Source of the DNA: Pseudomonas sp. ANT_J12
GTDB lineage: Bacteria > Pseudomonadota > Gammaproteobacteria > Pseudomonadales > Pseudomonadaceae
DNA length: 64,000 nt
Reading direction: 5' to 3'
Assembly (NCBI RefSeq): GCF_008370045.1
Contig: NZ_VOBN01000011.1
Span: 124,001 to 188,000 of the forward strand
Every line of letters begins with the position of its first letter. The first letter of the stretch is position 1. Of this stretch, positions 1-8,444 are shown one piece after another. The notes beneath the pieces were generated by a model. The model was not told where the DNA came from. It searched no databases and was given only the letters and a program-made list of their open reading frames with translations. The position numbers were made by a program, and so were the translations under genes.

Positions 1-3
1 GCG

Positions 4-1413
4 TCATGACTGAGGCTCCAAAGTGGCGGATTGCAAGCGGTTGACCGGCACCGGCTCGCCCGTGATGTGCTGCGCGCTGACGGTTTGGGTCGGCACGCTG
101 TTATTGAGAGCTTCGAGGCGGATCAGGCGGTTATTGACGAAGCCGAACAGCGTGTAACCAAAGATCGTCGCTACGCCGCCGAGCATCAGTGCCTGCTCGC
201 CCGAACTGTAGAGCGCCAGGTAGCTGTAGGCCGCCGCGACCCAGGCGATGATGTTGGTCACCAGGGCCTTGCCAGCGGGCACGTTGGACACTTTCTGCAT
301 GGTCGCCAGCGCGGCCATGGACAGGATGTACGGCACCAGGTTGGTCACCACCGCCAGGTTGACGAGGGTGTCGAACTGTTTGCTCAGGTCCGGGCTGATG
401 GTGAGCAGGCCCAACGCGGTCTGCCCGGCGAGCAGGATCAGCATGCCGACAATCGGCGTGCCGGCCTTGTTGGCCTTGGCGAATATCGGCAGGAAATAGC
501 CGGTGTCCGCCGAGCTCTTGAACACCTGTGCAATGGTGAATTGCCAACCGAGCAGCGAGCCGATGCAGGCCATAATCATCGCGGCCATCACGATATCGCC
601 GATCAGCGGCGTGAACATTTTGGCGAACACCAGCCCGAACGGGGCGGTGGAGGAGGCCAGCTCGGGGTTGGAGACGATGCCGGCAATGACGTTGGTGGAA
701 ACGATGTAGATCACCGCCGCCCCCAGGGTGCCGCCTAGGACCGCAATCGGCACGTTCTTCTCGGGGTTCTCCACGGCATCGGTGTTGGCGCACGCCGATT
801 CCAGCCCCAGGAACGCCCACAAGGTGATCGCCACGGAAGCGCCCGCAGCTTCCATCCAGCCCTTGTTGTGCGGGTTCCAGCCAGCGGCGTACGTGCTGCT
901 GTCGAACCAGAACCAGCCGATGGTCGACACCAGCACCACTGGCGCAATAACCCCCCAAACCGTCACCGCACCGATGCGCCCGGTAATCCGCGCGCCACCG
1001 AAGTTGGCGAAGGTGGTAATCCACAGCAAGGCAATGGTCGCCAGACCCACTTGCAGCGAGTCCAGCTTCACGTCGAACAGCACCTGGATGTAGCCAACCG
1101 CCGTAATGCTGATCGCCACATTGGCAATCAGCAGCGACGCGCCGTAGGTGTAGTTGGTCAGGTAGTTCCCGGCCTTGCCGAACGTATATTCGGCATAGCC
1201 ACCCATGCCGCCGGTCTTGCGACTGAGCATCCCGCACCGGGCAAAGGCATACGCCAGAGCCAGTGAGCCAGTTGCAGTGATCAGCCAGGAAAGAATGGAA
1301 ATGGCGCCGACTTCGGCGAGTTTGGTGGGTAACAACACAATGCCCGAGCCCAACATGTTGACGGCCGTCAACATCGTCAGTTGCCCCACACTCATTTTCT
1401 TCGCGACTGACAT
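4..1413 (-). CDS. potE: PotE-type putrescine/ornithine antiporter (APC superfamily)
   Basis: Inner-membrane amino acid/polyamine antiporter of the APC family, 469 aa, the usual size, with about 12 hydrophobic segments. The N-terminal substrate-binding motif region reads NMLGSGIVLLPTKLAEVG (about residues 19-36), and the GLESACANTDAVENPEKNVP stretch near residue 200 is typical of PotE/CadB-type exchangers. It is a close paralogue of the antiporter at 29876-31219; most segments are near-identical (for example GGMGGYAEY and GWQFTIAQVFKSSAD). No decarboxylase is adjacent inside the window, and whatever follows it downstream lies outside. The stop codon is 3 bases from the window edge. Ornithine or arginine exchange for the decarboxylated product is inferred from family and from the paralogue's partner genes; lysine/cadaverine exchange cannot be excluded. 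Confidence 0.85.
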   Translation of the reverse strand: MSVAKKMSVGQLTMLTAVNMLGSGIVLLPTKLAEVGAISILSWLITATGSLALAYAFARCGMLSRKTGGMGGYAEYTFGKAGNYLTNYTYGASLLIANVAISITAVGYIQVLFDVKLDSLQVGLATIALLWITTFANFGGARITGRIGAVTVWGVIAPVVLVSTIGWFWFDSSTYAAGWNPHNKGWMEAAGASVAITLWAFLGLESACANTDAVENPEKNVPIAVLGGTLGAAVIYIVSTNVIAGIVSNPELASSTAPFGLVFAKMFTPLIGDIVMAAMIMACIGSLLGWQFTIAQVFKSSADTGYFLPIFAKANKAGTPIVGMLILLAGQTALGLLTISPDLSKQFDTLVNLAVVTNLVPYILSMAALATMQKVSNVPAGKALVTNIIAWVAAAYSYLALYSSGEQALMLGGVATIFGYTLFGFVNNRLIRLEALNNSVPTQTVSAQHITGEPVPVNRLQSATLEPQS

Positions 1414-1661
1414 TCCGTTGCCTCATTAGATTGCGTTGTGGAATTTAGATATAGCAAAGGATGCAGAGGGTGCAACGCGACGGAGGTTCAATAGCGGATA
1501 TGAATAAGGCTGAAAACCTGGATTTTGAAGCCCGTTAGCCGAGAACCGGGTTAGAGTGCTCGTCGACATCTGCTCATCCGGTCCTTCTCCGTGTCGTCGC
1601 GCCAAGCGGTTCCAGGGAAAGAACCGGGCTAAAAAACCGTATATCAACCGTTATGTGAAGA

Positions 1662-2282
1662 ATGAATCGTCCGCTGTTTGTTTCTCTGGATGGCCCCAAG
1701 GGCGCCGGTAAAACCACACTGTTGGAGGCCGTTACGAAAGTACTGAGGGCCGACAACAAAAAGGTGATCCGGCTTTGCGAGAGTAAAAGCGATCCCTACA
1801 GGGGTGAAACTATGGCCCTCGTGAACAAACTCGTCAGAAATCCTACCCGGGATTTGGAGTTGAGGGTTTGTGAACGCTTTGCTGATAGTCGTGCCTGGAT
1901 TTCGCAGCACGTGCTGACTAAACAGCCGCCCGACAGCCTCATCCTGATCGACCGCTGGTACCCGTCTGATGCAGCGTTTCGCCGAATGATCCCGTTTGCA
2001 GAGATTCTGCAGTTGAACATTGATCGAAACGTGCAAGTGCCAGACCTGCATGTCGGGGTTGTCACCGACCCTGAACTGTCATGGGCGAGAGCTGCGGCAC
2101 GACGGCGTGGGTTGAGCAGTACGGTGATGTACAAGCTGGAGGATCATGTCGCTTGCACCCAGGCGTTCGAACGAGCGATTGCCGATCACGGCTGGGTGTT
2201 ATGCCGTAATGAAGGAACGATCGAAGACGCAACGATGCAGGTGGTTTGCGAGATCTACAAAGTCCTTCGATTCACCGTATAG
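1662..2282 (+). CDS. P-loop (thymidylate-kinase-like) nucleotide kinase
   Basis: A 206-aa protein that starts with a beta strand and a clean Walker A motif, SLDGPKGAGKTTLLEAV (residues 8-24). A DRWYPSDAAF segment near residue 106 resembles the DR(Y/W) motif of thymidylate and deoxynucleoside kinases, and an arginine-rich lid-like stretch (ARAAARRRGLSS) follows. Length fits the dTMP kinase family, but the match is distant. It is not the housekeeping tmk, which normally sits with holB. It stands alone after a divergent antiporter, and the Shine-Dalgarno sequence is weak (GAAG just before the ATG). The substrate is unknown. Confidence 0.7.
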   Translation: MNRPLFVSLDGPKGAGKTTLLEAVTKVLRADNKKVIRLCESKSDPYRGETMALVNKLVRNPTRDLELRVCERFADSRAWISQHVLTKQPPDSLILIDRWYPSDAAFRRMIPFAEILQLNIDRNVQVPDLHVGVVTDPELSWARAAARRRGLSSTVMYKLEDHVACTQAFERAIADHGWVLCRNEGTIEDATMQVVCEIYKVLRFTV

Positions 2283-2593
2283 CGCTTAATTGTTCAAATG
2301 TAAGGCACGAGCACACCGAACTAAAAATAAAAAAACAGTACCCTCTCAACGTAATGTATCTTAAGAGTTTTTTGACATTTTCAGACTTTATCTTCCAGTG
2401 TACATCTTTAGTCGGTAAAAAATAGATTGGCTGACTGCTCAAAAATTAATCTTTTATAGCGATTGGTTATAGCTGCTTTCGCAGGAAGCACTAAGCTGCC
2501 ACTGGGCTATTCCACTTTGCGCCTCGGCGCTCACAAGAGACCAAAATAGACCCATCTTTTCTTACGACGCCTTGCGCTAAGGAGGATGGGCTT
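2283..2593. other. AT-rich intergenic stretch
   Basis: About 310 bases between the kinase-like gene and the small ORF at 2594. The first 180 bases are clearly AT-richer than the flanks, with A and T runs. No convincing ORF, repeat or tRNA was seen; only the strong ribosome binding site at 2581-2585, which belongs to the next gene. Confidence 0.5.
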
Positions 2594-2773
2594 ATGCCAA
2601 AAGCAAAGTCTAGAACGCATAGTTTTCGATTAGTTAACGGCACCCCGACGGCACACATTCAGCGTAAAGACTGTCGTCACTCCAAGAGAAAAGCACTTGT
2701 ACAAGTTAACAATCCTGGGGGCGCCCTCATATGGACGAGCGCCGAGCATACGCGCGCATTGCGTCCGCAATGA
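2594..2773 (+). CDS. Small basic protein, unknown
   Basis: A 59-codon ORF preceded by a perfect GGAGG at 2581-2585, eight bases before the ATG, which is the main reason to call it. The product is strongly basic (many K, R and H; motif QRKDCRHSKRKALVQV) and has no signal peptide or membrane segment. I do not recognise the family. It lies alone in the AT-rich gap between the kinase-like gene and the YkgJ gene. It could be a small regulatory or nucleic-acid-binding protein, but only the basic composition supports that. Confidence 0.5.
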   Translation: MPKAKSRTHSFRLVNGTPTAHIQRKDCRHSKRKALVQVNNPGGALIWTSAEHTRALRPQ

Positions 2774-2887
2774 GCAACTAACCAAGCGAATCCAGCTACC
2801 GGTTTATCGCCTGCCAATTCATGTTTAGCGCAATCCATATCACGCCCCCAAATTTCGTCAGGCTGTCTTCACGTACAGGTGAACAAT

Positions 2888-3718
2888 ATGCAAAGCAGCA
2901 CCGTCCGATTCTCCTGTGTAGGCTGCGGCATTTGCTGCAAGGGCCGACTGATACCGCTGACATTGGCTGAGGCACAACAATGGTTAAACCGCGGTCACGA
3001 CATCGCGGTGATTCTTGAGGCCTTTGATGAATCGAGTTGGCCTCGTTCATCAGCGGAATTTGCCCACGCCAAAGGCCGATCTGTAAGCGTAAATTGTGGT
3101 AAGACCCAGATACAGGTCATCGCTGTGTTTGCCGGCAAAGCAATTGAACAATGCCCTAATCTCAGAGCTGACAATCTTTGCGGCATCTACGAAGAACGCC
3201 CCCAGGTTTGTCGCATTTATCCGATGGAAATCAACCCATTCATCGCGTTACGTCGAGATAACAAAGCGTGCCCACCACAGGCTTGGGAGAGCGACGACAT
3301 TCTCTGCACAGATGGGCGTGCAGATCCGGCTCTGGAAGCACTCGTCAGTCAATCTCGACAAGCAGACAGAGCCGATGCATCAAGCAAAATCGCCATCTGC
3401 GCGCAACTGGGCCTGAATGTGGCAAGTTGGAAAGACAACGCGCTGGCCGTTTACTTTCCACCAAGGGGAAAACTGCTCGAAGCGATACACAGCGTTACAG
3501 GCACTTCAGAGGACTATCCTGACTTAGAGTGGCAAGTTCGGGTTGATGAACCAGTGCTGCGCGAGCGATTGGCCGCATCAACGGTGTCTCTGGCTGCCAA
3601 CGAGTCCGCTGACTACATCTTTCATGTTTTTCAACGCCCAAGTCCTCGCTGGACACCTGCGCTGCCTCGGCGAGCCGTTGACGCATTTGAGTGGCTGCGA
3701 TCGGCCCAGAGTGTGTAA
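2888..3718 (+). CDS. YkgJ-family cysteine-cluster protein
   Basis: Belongs to the YkgJ/zinc- or iron-chelating cysteine-cluster family. The N-terminal CVGCGICCKG matches CxxCGxCC, and further cysteines follow in the order QCPNL, LCGIYEERPQVCRIYP, the classical C...C..Y..RP..CR..P pattern. The biochemical role of the family is poorly defined; a metal centre is assumed. The ATG at 2888 is preferred because AGGTGA lies five bases upstream; an upstream in-frame GTG at 2879 would add three residues. The last codons (S-A-Q-S-V-stop) lie inside an IS1182-type terminal repeat that begins at 3703, so the native C-terminus may have been replaced. Confidence 0.8.
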   Translation: MQSSTVRFSCVGCGICCKGRLIPLTLAEAQQWLNRGHDIAVILEAFDESSWPRSSAEFAHAKGRSVSVNCGKTQIQVIAVFAGKAIEQCPNLRADNLCGIYEERPQVCRIYPMEINPFIALRRDNKACPPQAWESDDILCTDGRADPALEALVSQSRQADRADASSKIAICAQLGLNVASWKDNALAVYFPPRGKLLEAIHSVTGTSEDYPDLEWQVRVDEPVLRERLAASTVSLAANESADYIFHVFQRPSPRWTPALPRRAVDAFEWLRSAQSV

Positions 3719-3868
3719 AAACACTCCGCCAAAATTGAAGTGTGCGCGTCTGCGTTAAATCTGAAATTTATCGGCATGTCAGCAAATGCCGATTTCGCGT
3801 AGAAGTGCGATTTGCAGTCCGGTTTCGAGTACCAGTCGCGCTCAAAAACGTTCTTACACAGCCTAGGA
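3703..3868. mobile_element. MITE-like element with IS1182-type ends
   Basis: The left end (3703-3722) is GGCCCAGAGTGTGTAAAAAC, identical over 20 bases to the terminal repeat of the complete IS at 5028-6692. About 145 bases later, 3850-3867 is an imperfect inverted copy (reverse complement CCTAGGCTGTGTAAGAAC). No transposase lies between them. This fits a short non-autonomous derivative or internal-deletion remnant that the neighbouring transposase could mobilise. Its left end supplies the stop codon of the YkgJ gene. Confidence 0.55.
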
Positions 3869-4019
3869 CAGGAACAGTCATTCAACCTCTATGAGACCAG
3901 AGGGCGATACACAGCGACCGTCAGCTTACGACTATGTCCGATACACAGGTAGCCTAATCGAGGGCTACGCTGATGCTTGGTGAAGCCCGGTCCATTCAAA
4001 TCAGCAGTGGCGCACGAAC

Positions 4020-4931
4020 ATGGTTTTCTCTTTATTGATGGCGTTGGTATTAGCGTTCCTGATTGGCTGGGTTTCGCAGCGCATGGGCATGTGCCTTGTC
4101 AAAGCGAGCGAACAATTGCTGGCGGGGCGCCCGACGTTGTTTGTGGCACTGACATCGTGTGGATTGTTCGGGTTGCTGCTGGCCCCGCTCTATCGTTTCT
4201 CCGAGGTCAGCCTGCCGCTGTACTCGCCGGGTATTTCCTATCCTTTACTGGTTTCGGGAGGCTTGTTGTTCGGGGTGGCATCGGTGCTGAACAATGGTTG
4301 CAGCGTAGGTACGCTGACCAGGTTTGCTAGTGGCAATTTCAATAAACTGTTCACAATGATCGGCTGGGTCCTGGGGATCGTGCTCTGGTATTACATGCGC
4401 ATGATGCCCGAACAGAAGACCATTCTGATGCCGGAAATTTCCAGCCGGCATTACTGGCTGTTGATCGGTGTAGTGGCGCTGGTGCTGACTTTTTTGGTCT
4501 GCATACATGGTAATAAACACCTTGTTTTCTCCAGCATGCTGCTGGGTGCGTTGACGAGTGCGCTCTATACGTTCGAGCCGTTATGGACACCGAGTGTGTT
4601 CTTTTACAATGTTTCGCAGTTGTTCTGGCAAGCCGATATGGCAATCAGCGCCCGGCGTATTGCTGTGTTTGTCATGTTGCTGGCAGGCATGCTGAGTTTT
4701 ACCGTGTACAGGAAAATGTTTCGTTTCGAGGCCTTTACCCCGTCAAAGGCTGGCGTTCATTTGTTGGCGGGTATTTTGATGGGGATTGGGGCTTCGATGA
4801 TGCTCGGCGGTAACGACTCGCAAATACTGTTGGTGTTTCCGACACTGAGCGTTGCTTCAAGCATTCCAATGGTGTCGATTGCCACAGGCATTCTGGTGTC
4901 ATTGTGGGGCAAAAAACGCTTTACGAATTGA
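4020..4931 (+). CDS. YeeE/YedE-family membrane permease
   Basis: A 303-aa protein with about nine hydrophobic helices and the family's conserved cysteine motifs: QRMGMCLVKA near residue 22 and VLNNGCSVGTLTRFASGN near residue 92. The C-terminal repeat has GIGASMMLGGNDSQILLVFP, where the family normally has G(G)ND. YeeE/YedE (sulphur transport domain, TsuA-like) proteins carry thiosulfate or related sulphur compounds; that substrate is inferred from the family only. No sulphur gene is adjacent. It is transcribed alone and followed by an intergenic repeat carrying the IS1182-type insertion. Confidence 0.8.
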   Translation: MVFSLLMALVLAFLIGWVSQRMGMCLVKASEQLLAGRPTLFVALTSCGLFGLLLAPLYRFSEVSLPLYSPGISYPLLVSGGLLFGVASVLNNGCSVGTLTRFASGNFNKLFTMIGWVLGIVLWYYMRMMPEQKTILMPEISSRHYWLLIGVVALVLTFLVCIHGNKHLVFSSMLLGALTSALYTFEPLWTPSVFFYNVSQLFWQADMAISARRIAVFVMLLAGMLSFTVYRKMFRFEAFTPSKAGVHLLAGILMGIGASMMLGGNDSQILLVFPTLSVASSIPMVSIATGILVSLWGKKRFTN

Positions 4932-5027
4932 ACACTTTCAAGATGGTTCCGCTTTCGACTCAATAATATAGAGAGTGATGACAGACAGAAATCGGCCAAT
5001 TGTTGCCTGTCGCAAAGGGCTGCAACC

Positions 5028-6692
5028 GGCCCAGAGTGTGTAAAAACACTTTCCGTATGTTGGATGCCTAAGCCCAGCGCTCCTGGGCGAGGCGATTTCC
5101 CGAACATTTGCCAAGATCGGCGCCGATAGCGCGTCAGAGTGTTTATGAAGCACGTTGGCACCTCCTGGAGCAGTAAAAGCTGCGGATTTTACGCCGCCAT
5201 CGCCTTCAGCAAGCCTTCTGTACCGATGATTTTCATAACCCGCTTCAAGTTATAGGCGAGCACATTCAAGCTCATCTCCGCACTCACCCCGTTCAGCTTT
5301 CGGGTCAGAAAGTGTGTTGCGCCCATCCATTGCTTGAGCGTGCCGAAGGGATGCTCAACTGTCCGTTTTCGAACCTTCATCATCTCTGGTGCTTGGTTCA
5401 ACCGACGCTGCATTTCCTCCAGCACAGCTTCATGTTCCCACCGCCTTACTCGACGATTTGTGCTTGGCGTGCACTGGGTTTTCAGCGTGCAACTCTGGCA
5501 CTTTGAACTCCAGTAGCAGTGCATATACAAGCCTTTCTCAACGCTGGAGAATCGCCAGATCAGTGCCTCTCCCGCCGGGCAGGTGTATTCGTTTTTCGTC
5601 GCGTTATACACGAAGGCATCTTTGTTGAATCGGCCATCAGCTTTGGCGCTTGAAGTCATCGGCTTCGGCACGTAGGCGGTGATGCTTGCGTCGTGACAGG
5701 CCAGGATTTCTTCGCCTTTGAAGTAGCCTCGGTCGGCAACTACCGACAACGTTTCTACGCCGATGGCTTCACGGGCCTGCTTCGCCATTGAACTGAGTTG
5801 GTCACGGTCAGAACCTCTGTTGGTGACCTCGTGAGCAACGATTAAATGGTGCTGCGTATCGACAGCCGTCTGCACGTTGTAGCCAACGATCCCGCTGCCG
5901 CGCGTCATCATCGAACGGGCATCCGGGTCGGTCAGCGAAACCTGTTTATCTGGCGATTCGTTGAGCTGAGACTCAATCCCCTGAAGCTCTTTCATCTGTG
6001 CTTTGAGCTTGGCGATTTTATCTTCCAAACTCACCGTGTCGGGCTTGGAGGCGCTAGGGAGCTGTCGATCAGCCGCATCGAGCGAGGCCAAATAACGGCT
6101 GATGCTCGCCTCGATTTCTTCCATGCGCCGCTTCAGTTTGGCGCTGGTGAAGTTCCGGTCGCGGTTGTTCACGGCCTTGAATTTACTGCCGTCGATGGCA
6201 ACCAGGTTTTCGCTAAACAGCCCCAACTGCTGGCAGAGCAAAACGAACTGGCGGCAGACACCGCGAATGGCTTTGCTGTTGTCTTTTCGGAAGTTGGCGA
6301 TGGTCTTGAAGTCGGGCATCAAGCGCCCGGTTAACCACATCAGCTCGACGTTGCGCTGGGCTTCTCGCTCAAGACGTCGGCTCGATTGAATACGGTTTAG
6401 GTAACCGTAGATATAGATCTTCAGCAGGATCGCGGGGTGATAAGCAGGTCTGCCGGTTTCGGCTGGAATGACGCCATCGAAACCCAGTTTGGCCAGGTCG
6501 AGTTCATCGACGAAGACATCGACCACACGCACTGGATTGGTATCGCTGACGTAGTCGTCCAGGCTTTCGGGAAGTAAGGTGCTTTGACCTCGGTGTTCAC
6601 CCTGGATAAACCGTTTCATGGGTTTCCCTTGCAATGAGATTCTCAGAAATCATAGCAAGGGTTTACCAGGGCGTTTTTACACACTCTGGGCC
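5028..6692 (-). mobile_element. Complete IS1182-type insertion sequence
   Basis: Bounded by inverted repeats GGCCCAGAGTGTGTAAAAAC (5028-5047) and its reverse complement (6673-6692), total 1665 bases, with one transposase gene on the minus strand. If the outer GGCC is read as flanking DNA it would be a 4-bp duplication of a palindromic target. The sequence before (4990-5027) and after (6693-6730) looks like two halves of one Pseudomonas intergenic repeat, so the element probably split it. It appears intact and potentially active. Confidence 0.85.
5189..6619 (-). CDS. IS1182-family transposase
   Basis: A DDE transposase of 476 aa. The N-terminal domain has GRPAYHPAILLKIYIYGYLNRI and SSRRLEREAQRNVELMWLTG, typical of the IS1182/IS5-like group. 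Catalytic region landmarks are VAIDGSKFKAVNN (first D), SVVADRGYFKGEE (second D) and KVRKRTVEHPFGTLKQWMG (E), so the triad is complete. A central coiled coil (KLKRRMEEIEA...KAQMKELQG) and a cysteine-rich segment (CQSCTLKTQCTP) are present. The ATG at 6619 is preferred, with AAGGGAAA just upstream; an upstream TTG would add five residues. No frameshift is visible. Confidence 0.92.
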   Translation of the reverse strand: MKRFIQGEHRGQSTLLPESLDDYVSDTNPVRVVDVFVDELDLAKLGFDGVIPAETGRPAYHPAILLKIYIYGYLNRIQSSRRLEREAQRNVELMWLTGRLMPDFKTIANFRKDNSKAIRGVCRQFVLLCQQLGLFSENLVAIDGSKFKAVNNRDRNFTSAKLKRRMEEIEASISRYLASLDAADRQLPSASKPDTVSLEDKIAKLKAQMKELQGIESQLNESPDKQVSLTDPDARSMMTRGSGIVGYNVQTAVDTQHHLIVAHEVTNRGSDRDQLSSMAKQAREAIGVETLSVVADRGYFKGEEILACHDASITAYVPKPMTSSAKADGRFNKDAFVYNATKNEYTCPAGEALIWRFSSVEKGLYMHCYWSSKCQSCTLKTQCTPSTNRRVRRWEHEAVLEEMQRRLNQAPEMMKVRKRTVEHPFGTLKQWMGATHFLTRKLNGVSAEMSLNVLAYNLKRVMKIIGTEGLLKAMAA

Positions 6693-6776
6693 AGAAGCAG
6701 ACATTCGTGACGTGTAACTATCGACCTACAGCCTCACAAAATAGCCTCATTTGTGGAACGGCAGTAGTGGAGTCGT

Positions 6777-7469
6777 TTACAACTCACAAGCGACGCCATC
6801 GTCGTCGAAGTAGTAAATGTTTTCATGCTTGTAACCCCACTTACCGTCTCTGATCCGGATATGTGGCTCGAATGTGAAGCACGCCACCTCGCCCAACTCC
6901 CGTTTATTACCCGATTCAATGTAAAGCCTTTGATCGCGCTGCTCGCAGATGCTGTGACCAACGTTGCCAAGAAAATCGAGATTCTCGAAACCGATATCGA
7001 TTATTGACTCATTCGCCAACTCGTACAGTTCATTGAAAGTGGTTTCAGGGCTGACAGTACGTAGCATGAGAGCATGCAGACTACGTTCAGCTTCATGCCC
7101 TTGAGTGAACTCATCACTGCGCGGCACCGATCGACACACACCTTCCTCGACATAGAATGAGCGTGCGCAATCGCCCCAATCACTCCCTGATCGGGGACTG
7201 AGATCGACGGTCACAAGATTATTCAGACCCACCTTTTCGCTGCTCGGCTGATAGTCTCGACCTGACACAGAAATCGAACTGCGCGATCCGAGTAGTACGA
7301 ATGCCGGACAATCGTAATACCAGGTATCAGGAAACCCTGATTGCCTCAGCAGATCAGCTGCAATTTCCGCGATTGAAGACTCGGTTACGTCTGGTTTTAT
7401 ATGATCAACGAGCTGCGACAGGACGGATTTCGCTGCGGTCTGTACAAGTAGATTGCGTGGTGCTGGCAT
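6777..7469 (-). CDS. M24-family metallopeptidase (Xaa-Pro aminopeptidase-like)
   Basis: A 230-aa single-domain pita-bread peptidase. The five expected metal ligands are visible in order: Asp in LVTVDLSPR, Asp in WGDCARSF, His in NVGHSI, Glu in FTFEPHIR and Glu in KHENIYYF. Such short M24 proteins usually act as intracellular Xaa-Pro aminopeptidases or creatinase-like enzymes; the substrate cannot be told. The start chosen is the ATG at 7469 (MPAPRNLLVQTAAKS), where homologues remembered from Pseudomonas begin; the frame is open 37 codons further upstream without a better ribosome site. It sits between the IS and the tandem-repeat block. Confidence 0.85.
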   Translation of the reverse strand: MPAPRNLLVQTAAKSVLSQLVDHIKPDVTESSIAEIAADLLRQSGFPDTWYYDCPAFVLLGSRSSISVSGRDYQPSSEKVGLNNLVTVDLSPRSGSDWGDCARSFYVEEGVCRSVPRSDEFTQGHEAERSLHALMLRTVSPETTFNELYELANESIIDIGFENLDFLGNVGHSICEQRDQRLYIESGNKRELGEVACFTFEPHIRIRDGKWGYKHENIYYFDDDGVACEL

Positions 7470-7573
7470 GAGTGAAGCCTCTATCGTCGTCCTTGGTTGA
7501 TGGATCAGGCGCTTGAGCAAAATTGAACGTCCACTTCTGGCCGTTCTCTGCCGATCATGGTTACAAAGCGTGC

Positions 7574-7664
7574 TGGTCAAATCCGATGCAATCGGTGGTC
7601 AGAACGAATGCAAATGACTGGTCAGGTCGAATGCAAGCGGGTGGTCAAGTGGAGTGCAATTTCG
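7574..7664. repeat. Four tandem 22-23 bp repeats (TGGTCA...GAATGCAA)
   Basis: Four consecutive units begin TGGTCA at 7574, 7596, 7619 and 7642 with a period of 22-23 bases. The consensus is roughly TGGTCARRTCGAATGCAANC. Regularly spaced, degenerate copies like these resemble the multiple transposase-binding repeats at the ends of IS21-family elements; that link is from memory. They run into the start of the broken lipoprotein reading frame at 7654, so they may be the stub of an element that removed its promoter and signal sequence. Confidence 0.6.
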
Positions 7665-8444
7665 TATTCCTTTCCTTGTCGGATGTGCCAACCAGAAATT
7701 CAAACCCGAATACCGTGCCCAGATACACATAGTGAAAATTCTCCCGGTTTCGTGGAAACCCCGGGTAATGAGTTACATGGGACGTGAACAAGCATGGGGC
7801 GCTGCATTGGGCGCAGGCGTCGGTGCCGGTGTAGGGATGGCAGCTGGTGCATCGAACCTGACCAAGCTGCTTCGGGTGGAGCTGGATTTGCCGTCGGCCT
7901 GAAAGCAGGCGACTTAGCGTCAATGTCTACGGTTGATGCGATTGTTTACAACATGGAAACCGCTGATATCAACTTGGGTGAGTTGGTCAAAAAGAGTTCC
8001 GAGGAGCAACTGGTCGCTACCGGGCGTTTCAAGATCGCTGCTGAAAACGAACCTGCCGATGCACAGATTGAACTGATCATCCTGAACTGGGGTTTCGCTC
8101 TGACTCAAGGCTTCAGCAGCGTGGTGTACCCAACGATTGCTGTGAGCGGCGTCATGAAACGCGGCGATGAACTGATCTGGCAGCGCAATGAACCGATAAC
8201 AGCGTTCAACGGCGCCAACACCTATGGCTATACGCCGTTGCGCTATCGCACTGAACCGGAGTTGCTACGTACGGCGTTGACGGGGGTCACGCAAATTGTA
8301 GGCAGCTATCTGATCAAAGACATGAACGAATTACTGCTGGTCTGTAGGAAACTTAGTTTTTACGCAGCGTGCTCACACCGGAGGCCGACGGCGCAGAAGT
8401 CTGAAAATTGGCTGCCAGTGCAATACGAGCCAGTGCGGGAATAG
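7654..8444 (+). pseudogene. Frameshifted lipoprotein-like gene
   Basis: Two overlapping frames appear to be one gene. The first (7654-7902) reads FLVGCANQKFKPEYRAQIHIVKILPVSWKP and MGREQAWGAALGAGVGAGVG: a lipobox-like L-V-G-C and a glycine-zipper segment. The second (from about 7870 in the next frame to 8444) reads MSTVDAIVYNMETADINLGELV, LNWGFALTQGFSSVVYPTIAVSG and RYRTEPELLRTALTGVTQIVGSYLI, which fits the C-terminal half of a Pseudomonas outer-membrane lipoprotein family I remember. A frameshift around 7860-7900 and loss of the normal signal peptide make it non-functional. Its last part overlaps the 3' end of the opposite-strand kinase gene. Confidence 0.55.

Noticed and set aside
131..1426. 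Long second open frame (431 codons) on the same strand as the antiporter
   Set aside because: It overlaps the antiporter gene completely in another frame, has Arg/His/Gly-rich shadow composition and no recognisable domain.
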